Positions 15,301 through 22,198 of a stretch of 26,415 nt of DNA are shown piece after piece. The notes under the pieces are model-generated. The model was given only the letters and a program-made list of their open reading frames with translations. It did not search any database and was not told the origin of the DNA. Source of the stretch: a virus. The stretch covers positions 1 through 26,415 of the IMG/VR virus record IMGVR_UViG_3300046010_003007; one strand, given 5' to 3'. Position numbers and translations under genes: made by a program. How positions within the stretch are numbered: the stretch's first letter is position 1; every line of letters begins with the position of its first letter.

Positions 15301-16980
15301 CTCACCCCTGAACAGGTTGAGACTGCGATCGAAGTGTCGGGGATCGAAGAGTCCAAGGCGAAGTTGCAGGCTTACGCACAGTTGCTGGAGGGGCGCATCC
15401 CGGCGAACGTGGCATCCACGGTGATCGGGCTTGTGGAGGCCGGTGACTTTGAGGGGGCTGCTGACCAGCTTGCTGCTCTCGCTGCGACGAACCCGATTGA
15501 CATTCCTGTTGGGGTGTCGGTGGATCAGCCTGCGATTACTGCCGCTCAGGACGCTCTCGACCAACTGGAGAAGGACACTCTCGACCTTCCCGAAGCGTTC
15601 GATGTGGCGACCGCCGCCTTCGGCGGGTACACCGAAGATCAGGAACGTGGCTTGCAGGCCGTGATCGACCTTGGCGACAAGGCGCAGGATGTCATCTCCA
15701 GCTTCATCGCCGCAGGCGATTTCGATGGCGCCCGCGAGGCTGCCGCTGGGTTGCGCGCTGAGATTGGCGGGTTCATCAGCGAACTGACCGGGCTCGACCC
15801 GTCCAGTCCCGAGGTTGAGCGGTACATTGACGACCTTTTGCAGCTCTCAGGCGCTGATGTCGAGACGAACATTCGACTGGCAGGGTTGGAAGAGGCGATC
15901 ACTCAGGTTCAGTTGTATATGGATCTGTTGGCTGCCGCCGAAATCGGTATCCCGCAGGAAGTGTTGAATCTCATCAACCTGAATGTGGCCGACAAGAACT
16001 GGGAAGGTGTCGCTGCGATTCTGGAGCAGTTCACGAACGGGCTCCCCGAGTTCCAGATCCCCGGTGTGACTACTCCCGGATTGAGTCCGGGGGCGTCGCC
16101 GCCCCCGGCGTTGGACCCTGCGAACCTTCCTCCGATTGACTACCCGGTCGCTGTCGACGTTGCCGACGCCGAGAACTTCCTTGCGACGTGGGTGACCGAC
16201 AACGAAACAGGCGAACCGCTGCTGGTTCCTGCGACAACGGACACTGCAGAGGCCGATCTGATCGTCGCTGAGTGGCGTCAAACCGAAGAGGGCAAGTGGG
16301 TCATTGTCGACACTGGGGCCAATCCGCAGCTAGCAACCGCAGAACTTGACGCTTGGCGTCGCGGCGAGGTCAACGTTCCGGCGATCACACCCATCGACGG
16401 CAATGTTGGCGCGGCAGAAACGGCCGTCAGAAACTTCCAGATCGGCGTCGAAGATCCCGCAGCTCAGGCGTGGAAGATCATCAACGGCGATACAAACCCC
16501 GCGCAGAAAGCGGTCGACGCGTTCGGTTTGGCGTTGTCGACCGCCGCCCCGTTCTTGCTGGACATCGCGATTGATGTCGCCGATTTCATCGACAACGTTG
16601 CTGACGCGTTCGGTGTCGGCATTGATGTCGCAGCGGACATCATCGGTGCGATCATCCCCGGTTTCGCTACGGGCGGCTATGTCTCGGGGCCGGGTACGGG
16701 TACGTCGGATTCGATCATGGCGAACTTGTCGAACGGCGAGTATGTGATGACCGCTGCGGCGACCCGCAGTCTTGGCGTCGATTTCTTGGACAAGCTGAAC
16801 AAGGGCTATGTGCCGGGGTTCGCGATGGGCGGGCTTGTCGGCGACACACCGCTGCCAGCGATCAGCGCAGGGGGCGGCGTGAACGTCGATTACACAGTCG
16901 TTGAGGCGAAGTCTCGGCCGTCTGCGGAGGATCTGGTGCGGGTGACGAACAGTGCCGTGTTCTTGGGGGCGTCGGTATGA
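12289..16980 (+). CDS. Tape measure protein
   Basis: This 1563-aa protein sets tail length and leads DNA ejection. At roughly 1.5 angstrom per residue the tail would be about 230 nm. Residues about 144-460 match the TP901-type core (AAIDFETAFAGVRKTVDATE, LGGQLGIPNDQLLSFADTVT, GLTTEEILAFSTALASVGIM, ..AGGTAFSRVFQRIN). Ala/Gly-rich hydrophobic stretches at about 484-527 and 577-603 could be membrane-inserting. Residues about 922-1259 hold two diverged tandem copies of a helical unit. The C-terminal FATGGYVSGPGTGTSDSIMA and NLSNGEYVMTA are hallmarks of the family. GTG 12289 has GAAAGAGG just upstream. Confidence 0.96.
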   Translation: MATGNDLAVAYVQLLPSFDKFYARLRAEAGQNASKFEKFGADAGKSWSKGFAANAQATPTATGAAPTGGGASAASEGSSAATAIAAGAGAEFGSIEAAAAASGVASGAAFAKGFTSAGAGLSAVGTGLTAGVTIPLAAVGVLSAKAAIDFETAFAGVRKTVDATEAEFAQLSAGIRELATGAPIPVEGIARIVELGGQLGIPNDQLLSFADTVTRLSVSLEGLDPETAALQIAQFSAITGMPADEIDNFGAALTDLGNNFATTEGPILQFALRLAGQGKIIGLTTEEILAFSTALASVGIMPEAGGTAFSRVFQRINDAVGTGSAELETFSAIAGMTSQKFTELFDNKPFEAINAFTIGLGKLSSEAATTTPILEELGLADVRVKDGVQRLAGSQDQLGKAYDVSARAIKENTALIEESEKRYATTASQVEIAKNRLNDVGIELGNSITPALADLLEAAKPLIDGVGVLAEAFGKLPQPVQTAAIATGVLAASVGPLSAFAGLLSTAVGGAITALVGFTSSAGAAAVAATTTASSTATMSTSMALATTTTETTAVALTATGAAGRAAGVGMSAAGAAARAVKWASIAAGVALVADALFDVATGAPDAKAALDELLTIDAGASITQQLDKLGAAGNAKSKEGLFGFINSLADPVNDVDLGGGVTASIKDLQRGLQELISAGEFEQAEQQIENLRSVIDRPANQEGGIFGEAPAAEIETTVEQYTNALELARASEERAGAAADEAAADVGAFGGALDGASIGAAEFVKQLKLAQVSGKLASVGIDAAAAAAERYLTAVENAGAADDQLAAGIGFSQTLREARENAGLQESEEDISSRARKIAQEQDRIATEMRDAALSTDGLTDAIDRLNPALRILEIESEAAAAAANGFRESIENSSSLDDTIGSTLSLGDAYKTARKSIKGLPADLDLAAVSLGKLKPRQQRAVEGILALGEATTDYLATLIESGKTDAEVRNEASRLRDEYVKTFRQLGLNEDQIKKYLDAMGLTPEQVETAIEVSGIEESKAKLQAYAQLLEGRIPANVASTVIGLVEAGDFEGAADQLAALAATNPIDIPVGVSVDQPAITAAQDALDQLEKDTLDLPEAFDVATAAFGGYTEDQERGLQAVIDLGDKAQDVISSFIAAGDFDGAREAAAGLRAEIGGFISELTGLDPSSPEVERYIDDLLQLSGADVETNIRLAGLEEAITQVQLYMDLLAAAEIGIPQEVLNLINLNVADKNWEGVAAILEQFTNGLPEFQIPGVTTPGLSPGASPPPALDPANLPPIDYPVAVDVADAENFLATWVTDNETGEPLLVPATTDTAEADLIVAEWRQTEEGKWVIVDTGANPQLATAELDAWRRGEVNVPAITPIDGNVGAAETAVRNFQIGVEDPAAQAWKIINGDTNPAQKAVDAFGLALSTAAPFLLDIAIDVADFIDNVADAFGVGIDVAADIIGAIIPGFATGGYVSGPGTGTSDSIMANLSNGEYVMTAAATRSLGVDFLDKLNKGYVPGFAMGGLVGDTPLPAISAGGGVNVDYTVVEAKSRPSAEDLVRVTNSAVFLGASV
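15052..16065 (+). repeat. Diverged tandem duplication in the tape measure
   Basis: Two protein-level copies can be aligned. Copy 1 (15052 to about 15510) starts LPADLDLAAVSLGKL and copy 2 (15586 to 16065) starts LPEAFDVATAAFGGY. Matched landmarks are RAVEGILALGEATTDYLATL with GLQAVIDLGDKAQDVISSFI, then DAEVRNEASRLRDEY with DGAREAAAGLRAEIG, then QVETAIEVSGIEESKAKLQAY with DVETNIRLAGLEEAITQVQLY, then GDFEGAADQLAAL with KNWEGVAAILEQF. The copies are too diverged to be obvious at DNA level. Confidence 0.7.
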
Positions 16981-17447
16981 GTTTCGATTCTGACCCGTAC
17001 ATGACGGTGACGTTGGGTGGGAACGTCCTGTCGACGTCGTCGTGGTTCTGTTTGAACCCGCAGGAGTTGTTGTCGTTCGCGCCGCAACGCTCAGAGAATG
17101 TGGCGCTCGCCGGGGTTGACGGTGTGCTGCCACGCCCGACCTATGACGACCAGCAGACGGTCGATCTTCAGTTCGTTGTGACCGGCAACAACATCCCTGA
17201 CGGTGACACCTATGCGAACGCTGCGGAGCGGTTGGCTGCGGTGAAGCGTCTGTTCGCCGCCGCGTACTTCCGTGCGACCCGCGACGCCGACGGGTGCATC
17301 GACTGCAACGTCATCGACGTGGACGGCTCCGAGTACGAGGGCCGCGTGCAGGTCGGGCCTCCGAAGTTCTCCGAGGGCTTGTTTGAGTGCAACGCGGTGA
17401 TGTCGGTGACGATCGTGGACGGCGAACTCGCGCCGACCGGCTCCTGA
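16977..17447 (+). CDS. Distal tail (Dit-like) protein
   Basis: A 156-aa protein directly after the tape measure, the usual place of the distal tail protein that connects the tube to the tip. RSENVALAGVDGVLPRPTYDDQQTVDLQFVV followed by a helical NAAERLAAVKRLFAAAYFR and a late strand EGLFECNAVMSVTIVDGEL fits the N-terminal Dit fold seen in actinophage minor tail proteins. Its start overlaps the tape measure stop in an ATGA, and its stop overlaps the next start by one base. No carbohydrate-binding domain is appended. Confidence 0.78.
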   Translation: MSFDSDPYMTVTLGGNVLSTSSWFCLNPQELLSFAPQRSENVALAGVDGVLPRPTYDDQQTVDLQFVVTGNNIPDGDTYANAAERLAAVKRLFAAAYFRATRDADGCIDCNVIDVDGSEYEGRVQVGPPKFSEGLFECNAVMSVTIVDGELAPTGS

Positions 17448-19600
17448 TGGCTGTCGAGGTGATCGTCTTTGAGGACGACAACACGACGCCGGTTGTGAAC
17501 CTGACTGATGACCGACAGGTGCGCGACGTGTCGGGCAAAGATTTGCTGACAGGTGTCGGCGAGGGATCGGTCGTCGTTGACCACGACCATCCTGATGTCG
17601 CCGAGTTGACGGGCGGCAGAATCGTTCAGGTTCACGACGAGGGCCGTGTGCCGCTGTCGTTCAGCATCGACAAGAAGCGCACTGTGATCGTCCCGTCCAG
17701 CGCGAACGATTCCGATAAGACGATCACGGTGTCCGGCAAGGGGCTGCGCGGCTACCTCGACCGGGCCCGCGTGCTCCCGTGGCTGCCGGTCGCGTCGGAC
17801 GGTGTGGCGGATCAGCGGCCGATCACACGTCGCCGCCTGTTCAACCCGGCGTCACCCACGCAGGATCTGACAGCGTGGACGACACCTGTCGTACAACTGC
17901 GTACAGAAACCCAGCCTGCCCGGCCGCGTGGTTGGCCGTCGAACGACGCCAAGTGGCTGTGGGGCATCACCGAATCCGACGACATGGCGGCGGGTGACTG
18001 CTGGTTTGTCCGCGACTTCACGTTGGACATTGACTCGACGTGCGTGTTCCTAGTGACCGCAGACGACAAGTTCGTGGACTTCCTTGAGGGCGCAGAGCTA
18101 CAGCGCGAGGAACCGAAGTATCCGGCTCAGACGTTCTGGGACCCGTTCCGTTCACCGATGCTGCTGAAGGCTGGGACGTACCGGTACGGCGTGAAGGGCA
18201 CGAACGAGACGAACGTGCCGCTGTTTGAGATGGCGAAAGCCGCGGTGATGGCCGAGGCGTGGCGCACCTCGTCCGCTGGTATGACGACCCGTATCTTTAT
18301 GACCGGCCTGCCGTTGGACGACGAGTACGACGATCAGTACGGCACATGGAAGTGCTTGTCGTACCCGGAGTTGGGTGACGCCGGGTACGGGCACACCGCA
18401 GGCGAAATCATGGACGTGCTACTCGCCGAAGCACAGGCCCGCGGTGAAATCCCCGATCTGACATGGGACTTCAGCGGCACCCTTGACTCCAACGGCGATG
18501 CGTGGGCTGACCGCATCCCTGAGATCGACTTCGACGCCACCGGCACCATCGGCGACGCACTGTCGAAGCTGGAGGATTCGGGCTATGTCGATGTTGAGGT
18601 GACGAACTCGGGCGGTATCGAACTCCGCTTGTTCAATAGGGCGGCACGCGGAACGATCCAGCCGATCACGGTGTCGACTGCCGCAGGCAACCTCCAGTCC
18701 CATGCCGTCGAAGAAAACTTCGACATTCAGAACAACGTGCTGCTTGTCCGTGACCGCGGCATGTACCTGATGGACTCGGACCTGTCGACGCTCGCCTACG
18801 GCCCGCGGCCGGGCGGGTCGGTTCAGGTTGGGCCGATCGAAACACCAGAGGTCTTGGAACAGATCGGCGCCGCCTACCTCGACGGTGCGACGACACCGGG
18901 CGAATCGGTGATCGTGGAAACAACCCCAATGTTCAACTTCGCAGCCGCACCGGGTGACTACTGCGATGTCGAGGGCGAACTGTTGCGGGTCACCGAACTC
19001 GGCTTCAAGTTGGATCAGCATGACGGCCGGTTGCGTACCGTGCCGGTGTTCTCGACGCCCTACGAGCTGTCTCGTAAGCGTTCTGAAGCTGTCGTGGAAC
19101 GGTTGATCGCTGAGAACGGTGTGTCGCAGGCGTCGGCCCGTGTGATCGACACCGGCACGAACATCCCGTCGGGCAGGTTGGACCCGGTGAAGCTCACGTC
19201 GTGGTCGTGGACACTCCCGGAGGATTTGGAAGTCGAGTTCTGGGACACCGACGAGCAAGAGCCCGTTGGTTGGCAGCCGTACACCTTGGAAGAACCGGTG
19301 CGGCTGTGGGCGATGATTGTCGAGTGTGATTGGGCCGAGCCCGACGGTGCTGGCGGTTTGACTCAGGTGTCGGAGGGCGAGTCGCATTTCTCGTTGCAGA
19401 TCGACGGCGGGCCTGCCCCGGTGCCGCTCGTCGCGATCGTTCCCGAAACGTCGGGCACGTCCGACCCGTACACCTATGCCATCCAATACATCTTCGGGCC
19501 AGCCTACCTAGCGGCTGGTCAGCGGATCAGTGTGGCACCGACGGTCAACGGGGCGCACATCAACGGGTCGGTCAGCATTTGGGCGACAGAGCCACTATGA
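17447..19600 (+). CDS. Tail tip hub (Tal-like) minor tail protein
   Basis: A 717-aa minor tail protein in the position of the baseplate hub or tail-associated protein. The N-terminal part (VIVFEDDNTTPVVNLTDDRQVRD) and the middle (ITVSGKGLRGYLDRARVLPW; later GDALSKLEDSGYVDVEVTNSGGIELRLFNR) follow the pattern of Gp37-like hubs in actinophages. Residues about 180-260 (DFTLDIDSTCVFLVTADD, then a glycine-rich strand and KAGTYRYGVKGTN) look like an inserted beta-sandwich similar to PA14 or carbohydrate-binding modules. The C-terminal 150 residues form another likely beta domain. ATG 17447 overlaps the previous stop; the in-frame ORF upstream to 17387 lies inside the Dit gene. Confidence 0.78.
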   Translation: MAVEVIVFEDDNTTPVVNLTDDRQVRDVSGKDLLTGVGEGSVVVDHDHPDVAELTGGRIVQVHDEGRVPLSFSIDKKRTVIVPSSANDSDKTITVSGKGLRGYLDRARVLPWLPVASDGVADQRPITRRRLFNPASPTQDLTAWTTPVVQLRTETQPARPRGWPSNDAKWLWGITESDDMAAGDCWFVRDFTLDIDSTCVFLVTADDKFVDFLEGAELQREEPKYPAQTFWDPFRSPMLLKAGTYRYGVKGTNETNVPLFEMAKAAVMAEAWRTSSAGMTTRIFMTGLPLDDEYDDQYGTWKCLSYPELGDAGYGHTAGEIMDVLLAEAQARGEIPDLTWDFSGTLDSNGDAWADRIPEIDFDATGTIGDALSKLEDSGYVDVEVTNSGGIELRLFNRAARGTIQPITVSTAAGNLQSHAVEENFDIQNNVLLVRDRGMYLMDSDLSTLAYGPRPGGSVQVGPIETPEVLEQIGAAYLDGATTPGESVIVETTPMFNFAAAPGDYCDVEGELLRVTELGFKLDQHDGRLRTVPVFSTPYELSRKRSEAVVERLIAENGVSQASARVIDTGTNIPSGRLDPVKLTSWSWTLPEDLEVEFWDTDEQEPVGWQPYTLEEPVRLWAMIVECDWAEPDGAGGLTQVSEGESHFSLQIDGGPAPVPLVAIVPETSGTSDPYTYAIQYIFGPAYLAAGQRISVAPTVNGAHINGSVSIWATEPL

Positions 19601-19938
19601 GCCAGCTTTCGGTTGCTGAAATCATTGTGGTGCTGGTCAACGTGGCGATGGTGTCGGCGTCGGCTGTTATCAACTGGCGGGCGTCTCAGCATGGTGTGGT
19701 CCGCTATCGGATGGTTCACGCCGCGGTCGCGTCTCTGTCGGGCGTGTATGCGGTCGGCTACCTGTTCCTGTTGTTCGGCGATGTGTCAGTCCAGAACTGG
19801 AGCAGTTTGTTTAGGGGCGTGTCGATTGTTGCGTGGCCGGTGGTGTGGTGGTGGCCCGCTTTGACGTCGCTGTATGTCCACCGCGAACTCAAAGAGGCGT
19901 TGCAGGCGCATCTTGACGCCGACGAGGTGGCGCCGTGA
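19597..19938 (+). CDS. Three-helix membrane protein, possible holin
   Basis: A 113-aa integral membrane protein with three hydrophobic segments at about residues 5-27, 40-60 and 70-92, and a charged C-terminal tail (HRELKEALQAHLDADEVAP). The size, the three helices and the position two genes before the endolysin fit a holin, which would open the membrane at the end of infection. The ATGA overlap with the hub gene means it is co-translated with tail genes. No family motif is recognised, so a virion membrane role is also possible. The longer in-frame ORF from 19330 lies within the hub gene. Confidence 0.65.
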   Translation: MSQLSVAEIIVVLVNVAMVSASAVINWRASQHGVVRYRMVHAAVASLSGVYAVGYLFLLFGDVSVQNWSSLFRGVSIVAWPVVWWWPALTSLYVHRELKEALQAHLDADEVAP

Positions 19939-20258
19939 ACAACTGGTTCATTCTGATCGGCGCGCTCGCTGGCGGTGCGGTGACGGCGCTGGTGACAGCC
20001 TTCGCGACGAAGGGCAAGACCCACGCAGAGGCGTTGCATCTGGACGCGCAGGCGACCGATGTGATCGTTGCGGCTGCGGCAAAGCTGGTGGAGCGGCAGA
20101 TGGTCAGCAGTGACCGCAACGAAGAACGTCTTGAAGCGAAGATCAACGAGTTGGAGACACGGATAGATGAACTCACCCGTGTGGTGGTGGCGTTGTCTGC
20201 ACAGCTCACTGCGGCGGGTATCACGCCGGTTGTGTCACCTGATTCGTGGCGGCGTTGA
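19935..20258 (+). CDS. Membrane-anchored coiled-coil protein, possible holin partner
   Basis: A 107-aa protein with one N-terminal hydrophobic segment (WFILIGALAGGAVTALVTAF, residues 4-23) and then a long helix with heptad-like spacing (VERQM..RNEERLEAKINELETRIDELTRVVVALSAQL). This layout, a short membrane anchor and a coiled coil next to a holin candidate and an endolysin, suggests a lysis accessory or spanin-like protein, as an inference. It starts with a GTGA overlap. The C-terminus ends SPDSWRR. Nothing identifies a specific family. Confidence 0.55.
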   Translation: MNNWFILIGALAGGAVTALVTAFATKGKTHAEALHLDAQATDVIVAAAAKLVERQMVSSDRNEERLEAKINELETRIDELTRVVVALSAQLTAAGITPVVSPDSWRR

Positions 20259-20259
20259 C

Positions 20260-20448
20260 ATGGCGGACCCGTTTGTCGACTGGGGGCAACCCTATGACGA
20301 CGACGGGACGGACGACCTGTGGGAACTCCCGGAGTCGTTGCTGATCTCGTATCTGATGCGGGCTGCTGCTGGGGAGTCGGTCGACATGTTGTTGTTGGAG
20401 CTAGAAGCAAACGCGATCCATTGCGGGCATGACGGAGATGATGACTGA
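20260..20448 (+). CDS. Small acidic protein of unknown function
   Basis: A 62-aa strongly acidic protein (ADPFVDWGQPYDDDGTDDLWELPESLL at the start, HCGHDGDDD at the end). I start it at ATG 20260, one base after the previous stop codon; the in-frame ORF upstream lies inside the previous gene. Its stop overlaps the endolysin start by one base. A middle helix LISYLMRAAAGESVDMLLLELEA is the only structural element visible. Its place between the coiled-coil protein and the endolysin suggests a link with lysis, but no function is recognised. Confidence 0.6.
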   Translation: MADPFVDWGQPYDDDGTDDLWELPESLLISYLMRAAAGESVDMLLLELEANAIHCGHDGDDD

Positions 20449-21164
20449 TGGCTTACGCGGCGAATCTGCGGGGTTGGGGGCCGGGTTGGCCGACTGACCG
20501 GTCGGCCGACATGGCAACTGTCAGGGCGGCACGCTCTGGCGCCCGGTTCACCGTCCACCGCGACATCGCCCCGATCATCCGGTATCTGATTGACGAGGTG
20601 GAGCGTCGCGGGTTCCTGATCGACCACGGGCCAGCAGATGTGGATGACGACTGGAGCTACGCCAATCGTCCGATCCGCGGCCGTAACGCCCCGAGTAATC
20701 ATTCTTGGGGGTTAGCCATTGACGTCAATGCTCAGGACTTCCCTTTGGGTTCATCGAAGCGCCTGCCGCAGTGGATTGTTGACCTGTTCACCGATATGCA
20801 TTTCGAGTACGGCGGCGACTGGTCAGGCCGTAAAGACCCGATGCATTTTGAGTTTGCCGGGTCGCGTTCGCAGGCCCAATGGATTGTCGCTGCGCTGGCT
20901 GGTCACGCCCTGACAGGGACGAAACCTCTGGTGCCGACAACGGTGCCGCCACCAATCCCACTACTCCAAGCGGAGGACGATATGGACGCAATTCTGAGAT
21001 GCCCCGGCAAGGGTGTCATGCACATCGTGGGCGGGCTCGCCAACACCTTGGAAACGGCCGAGGTTCCGCTGGTCGAGCAGTCCTATGTGAAGCAGGGGTT
21101 GAAGGTCTACAAGGCTGACATCTCGTCGCGCCGCTGGGATCAGCTTGAACGACAGATGCGCTGA
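20448..21164 (+). CDS. Endolysin, M15-type peptidase
   Basis: A 238-aa peptidoglycan peptidase. Residues about 30-150 are an M15 (VanY / D-Ala-D-Ala carboxypeptidase or L-Ala-D-Glu peptidase-like) domain: SNHSWGLAIDVN supplies zinc ligands H85 and D92, and DPMHFEF supplies the catalytic acid D130 and zinc ligand H133. A proline-rich linker (about 160-172) leads to a small C-terminal domain (179-238) that probably binds the cell wall. ATG 20448 overlaps the previous stop; GGAG lies ten bases upstream. An internal ATG with a strong Shine-Dalgarno sequence lies at residue 179. There is no signal peptide, so a holin is needed for export. Confidence 0.88.
   Translation: MAYAANLRGWGPGWPTDRSADMATVRAARSGARFTVHRDIAPIIRYLIDEVERRGFLIDHGPADVDDDWSYANRPIRGRNAPSNHSWGLAIDVNAQDFPLGSSKRLPQWIVDLFTDMHFEYGGDWSGRKDPMHFEFAGSRSQAQWIVAALAGHALTGTKPLVPTTVPPPIPLLQAEDDMDAILRCPGKGVMHIVGGLANTLETAEVPLVEQSYVKQGLKVYKADISSRRWDQLERQMR
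20972..20984 (+). promoter_or_regulatory. Internal ribosome-binding site in the endolysin gene
   Basis: GGAGG (20972-20976) stands five bases before ATG 20982, which is in frame with the endolysin at residue 179. The start falls exactly after the proline-rich linker, so it would give the C-terminal domain alone (60 aa). Most genes in this window have weaker Shine-Dalgarno sequences than this one. Internal starts that yield free binding domains are known in other endolysins, such as enterococcal Lys170 and clostridial phage lysins. Confidence 0.6.
20982..21164 (+). CDS. Predicted free C-terminal domain of the endolysin
   Basis: If the internal start is used, a 60-aa protein is made that begins MDAILRCPGKGVMHIVGG and ends in the basic helix SSRRWDQLERQMR. 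It would contain the putative wall-binding domain without the peptidase. In other phages such fragments assemble with the full-length lysin into a multimer with one catalytic and several binding domains. The claim rests on the Shine-Dalgarno sequence, the spacing and the domain boundary. The domain family itself is not recognised. Confidence 0.45.
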   Translation: MDAILRCPGKGVMHIVGGLANTLETAEVPLVEQSYVKQGLKVYKADISSRRWDQLERQMR

Positions 21165-21167
21165 ACG

Positions 21168-21971
21168 ATGCCGTCGCTGGTGACAGGTGCGCCGCCGTCG
21201 GTGCCGCCCATCGCGTTCTCCCGTTGGGCACAGTTCGACCCGCCGTGGTTCCGTGTGATCGGCGAATCACCGGTCGACATTCTTCGCACAGTCAGGCTCG
21301 GTGAGGTTGATGCCCCGGTGAGGTTGTCGGCGTCGATGCCGTTGCAGAACACCGGTACAGCATCTACGACGGTCGTGTCGTTCACCCAGTTCGGCAGGTA
21401 CCGGGTGCCGCTGCCGTCGAAGGTGTGGACGCTTCGCAACGGTGACGACCAGTGGTTCGGCCAGTCCAGCTCGACCTATTGGGAGATTTCGTCGCTGGGG
21501 CCGACGTTCTTCGGTTGGTGGCGCGCCGACTCGGTACGGATGTGGGACACCACGCAGCATTGGACACAGACCCGCAGCATGTCGGGTGGCGGTGTCCCCA
21601 TCTGGGCGATGACCCCGACGGTGGACGAGTTGCGACGCGGTGCCGGTGGTGTGCGTCATTCGCTCGCCTTGTCGGTCGCGGGGAACTACTCGCCCGATCG
21701 GGTTCCCGGCACGTTCAAGAGTGATGGCACAGACCCGACCCATCCGTTGCGTTCCGGTGAATGCCTACGGCTGACCGACACGGCGTACAAGCGTCTCCTA
21801 GCCGAGTGCGTGACCGCCGATGACCGGGCTGTGGTGTTCGCTCTGCGGTTTCACGGGTGCCGTGTGAACGACAAGACATCAGCGGTCGCAGGCCACAACT
21901 TGCGGACCCCTGTCGGTGCGGACCTGACGATCCAACTTCGGCTATTGGATTTTGAGGTGGTTGCACAGTGA
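21168..21971 (+). CDS. Unrecognised 267-aa protein, possibly surface or carbohydrate related
   Basis: The protein has no confident family. It has a Pro-rich N-terminus (GAPPSVPPIAFSRWAQFDPPWF), a central aromatic region (YWEISSLGPTFFGWWRADS), then GGGVPIWAMTPTVDEL, a GAGGVRHSLALSVAG segment and a C-terminal SGECLRLTDTAYKRLLAECV with RAVVFALRFHGCRVNDKTS. That last order (selection of a G.G.P-type loop, RHSL/HAL strand, pathway to RLRL and a helix) reminds me of a domain in secreted actinobacterial proteins. This is only a faint resemblance. It begins three bases after the endolysin stop and may be a tail or wall-interacting protein. Confidence 0.6.
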   Translation: MPSLVTGAPPSVPPIAFSRWAQFDPPWFRVIGESPVDILRTVRLGEVDAPVRLSASMPLQNTGTASTTVVSFTQFGRYRVPLPSKVWTLRNGDDQWFGQSSSTYWEISSLGPTFFGWWRADSVRMWDTTQHWTQTRSMSGGGVPIWAMTPTVDELRRGAGGVRHSLALSVAGNYSPDRVPGTFKSDGTDPTHPLRSGECLRLTDTAYKRLLAECVTADDRAVVFALRFHGCRVNDKTSAVAGHNLRTPVGADLTIQLRLLDFEVVAQ

Positions 21972-22198
21972 CTTCGCTTCGTGACAAGGCTGCCGCTATC
22001 GCGGCGAAGTCTGACAAGTCAGCGATCGGCATTCTTAGGGCGCGACTCGACGCCGACCAGCTTGCCGAAGTTGATGACCTTCTGCACGGCGAGCCACGGG
22101 TGGAACACACTGTCGTTGCCCGTGTGCTGTCTGACGCTTTCGACGTTCGGATCGCTGAGAAACAAGTGCAAGAGTTCAGGCGGAAGCCTCGACCGTGA
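21968..22198 (+). CDS. Small protein, possible helix-turn-helix
   Basis: A 76-aa protein starting GTG in a GTGA overlap. The N-terminus TSLRDKAAAIAAKS is helical. The C-terminal half (GEPRVEHTVVARVLSDAFDVRIAEKQVQEFRRKPRP) has the spacing of a helix-turn-helix followed by a basic tail, similar to small DNA-binding proteins in phages. It overlaps by four bases with the metallophosphoesterase gene, so the two probably work together. I cannot name a family, and the DNA-binding role is an inference. Confidence 0.6.
   Translation: MTSLRDKAAAIAAKSDKSAIGILRARLDADQLAEVDDLLHGEPRVEHTVVARVLSDAFDVRIAEKQVQEFRRKPRP

Noticed and set aside
18419-19486. Minus-strand ORF of 355 codons opposite the hub protein gene
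   Set aside because: Compositional shadow with no recognised domain, and the + strand gene is continuous and well placed.
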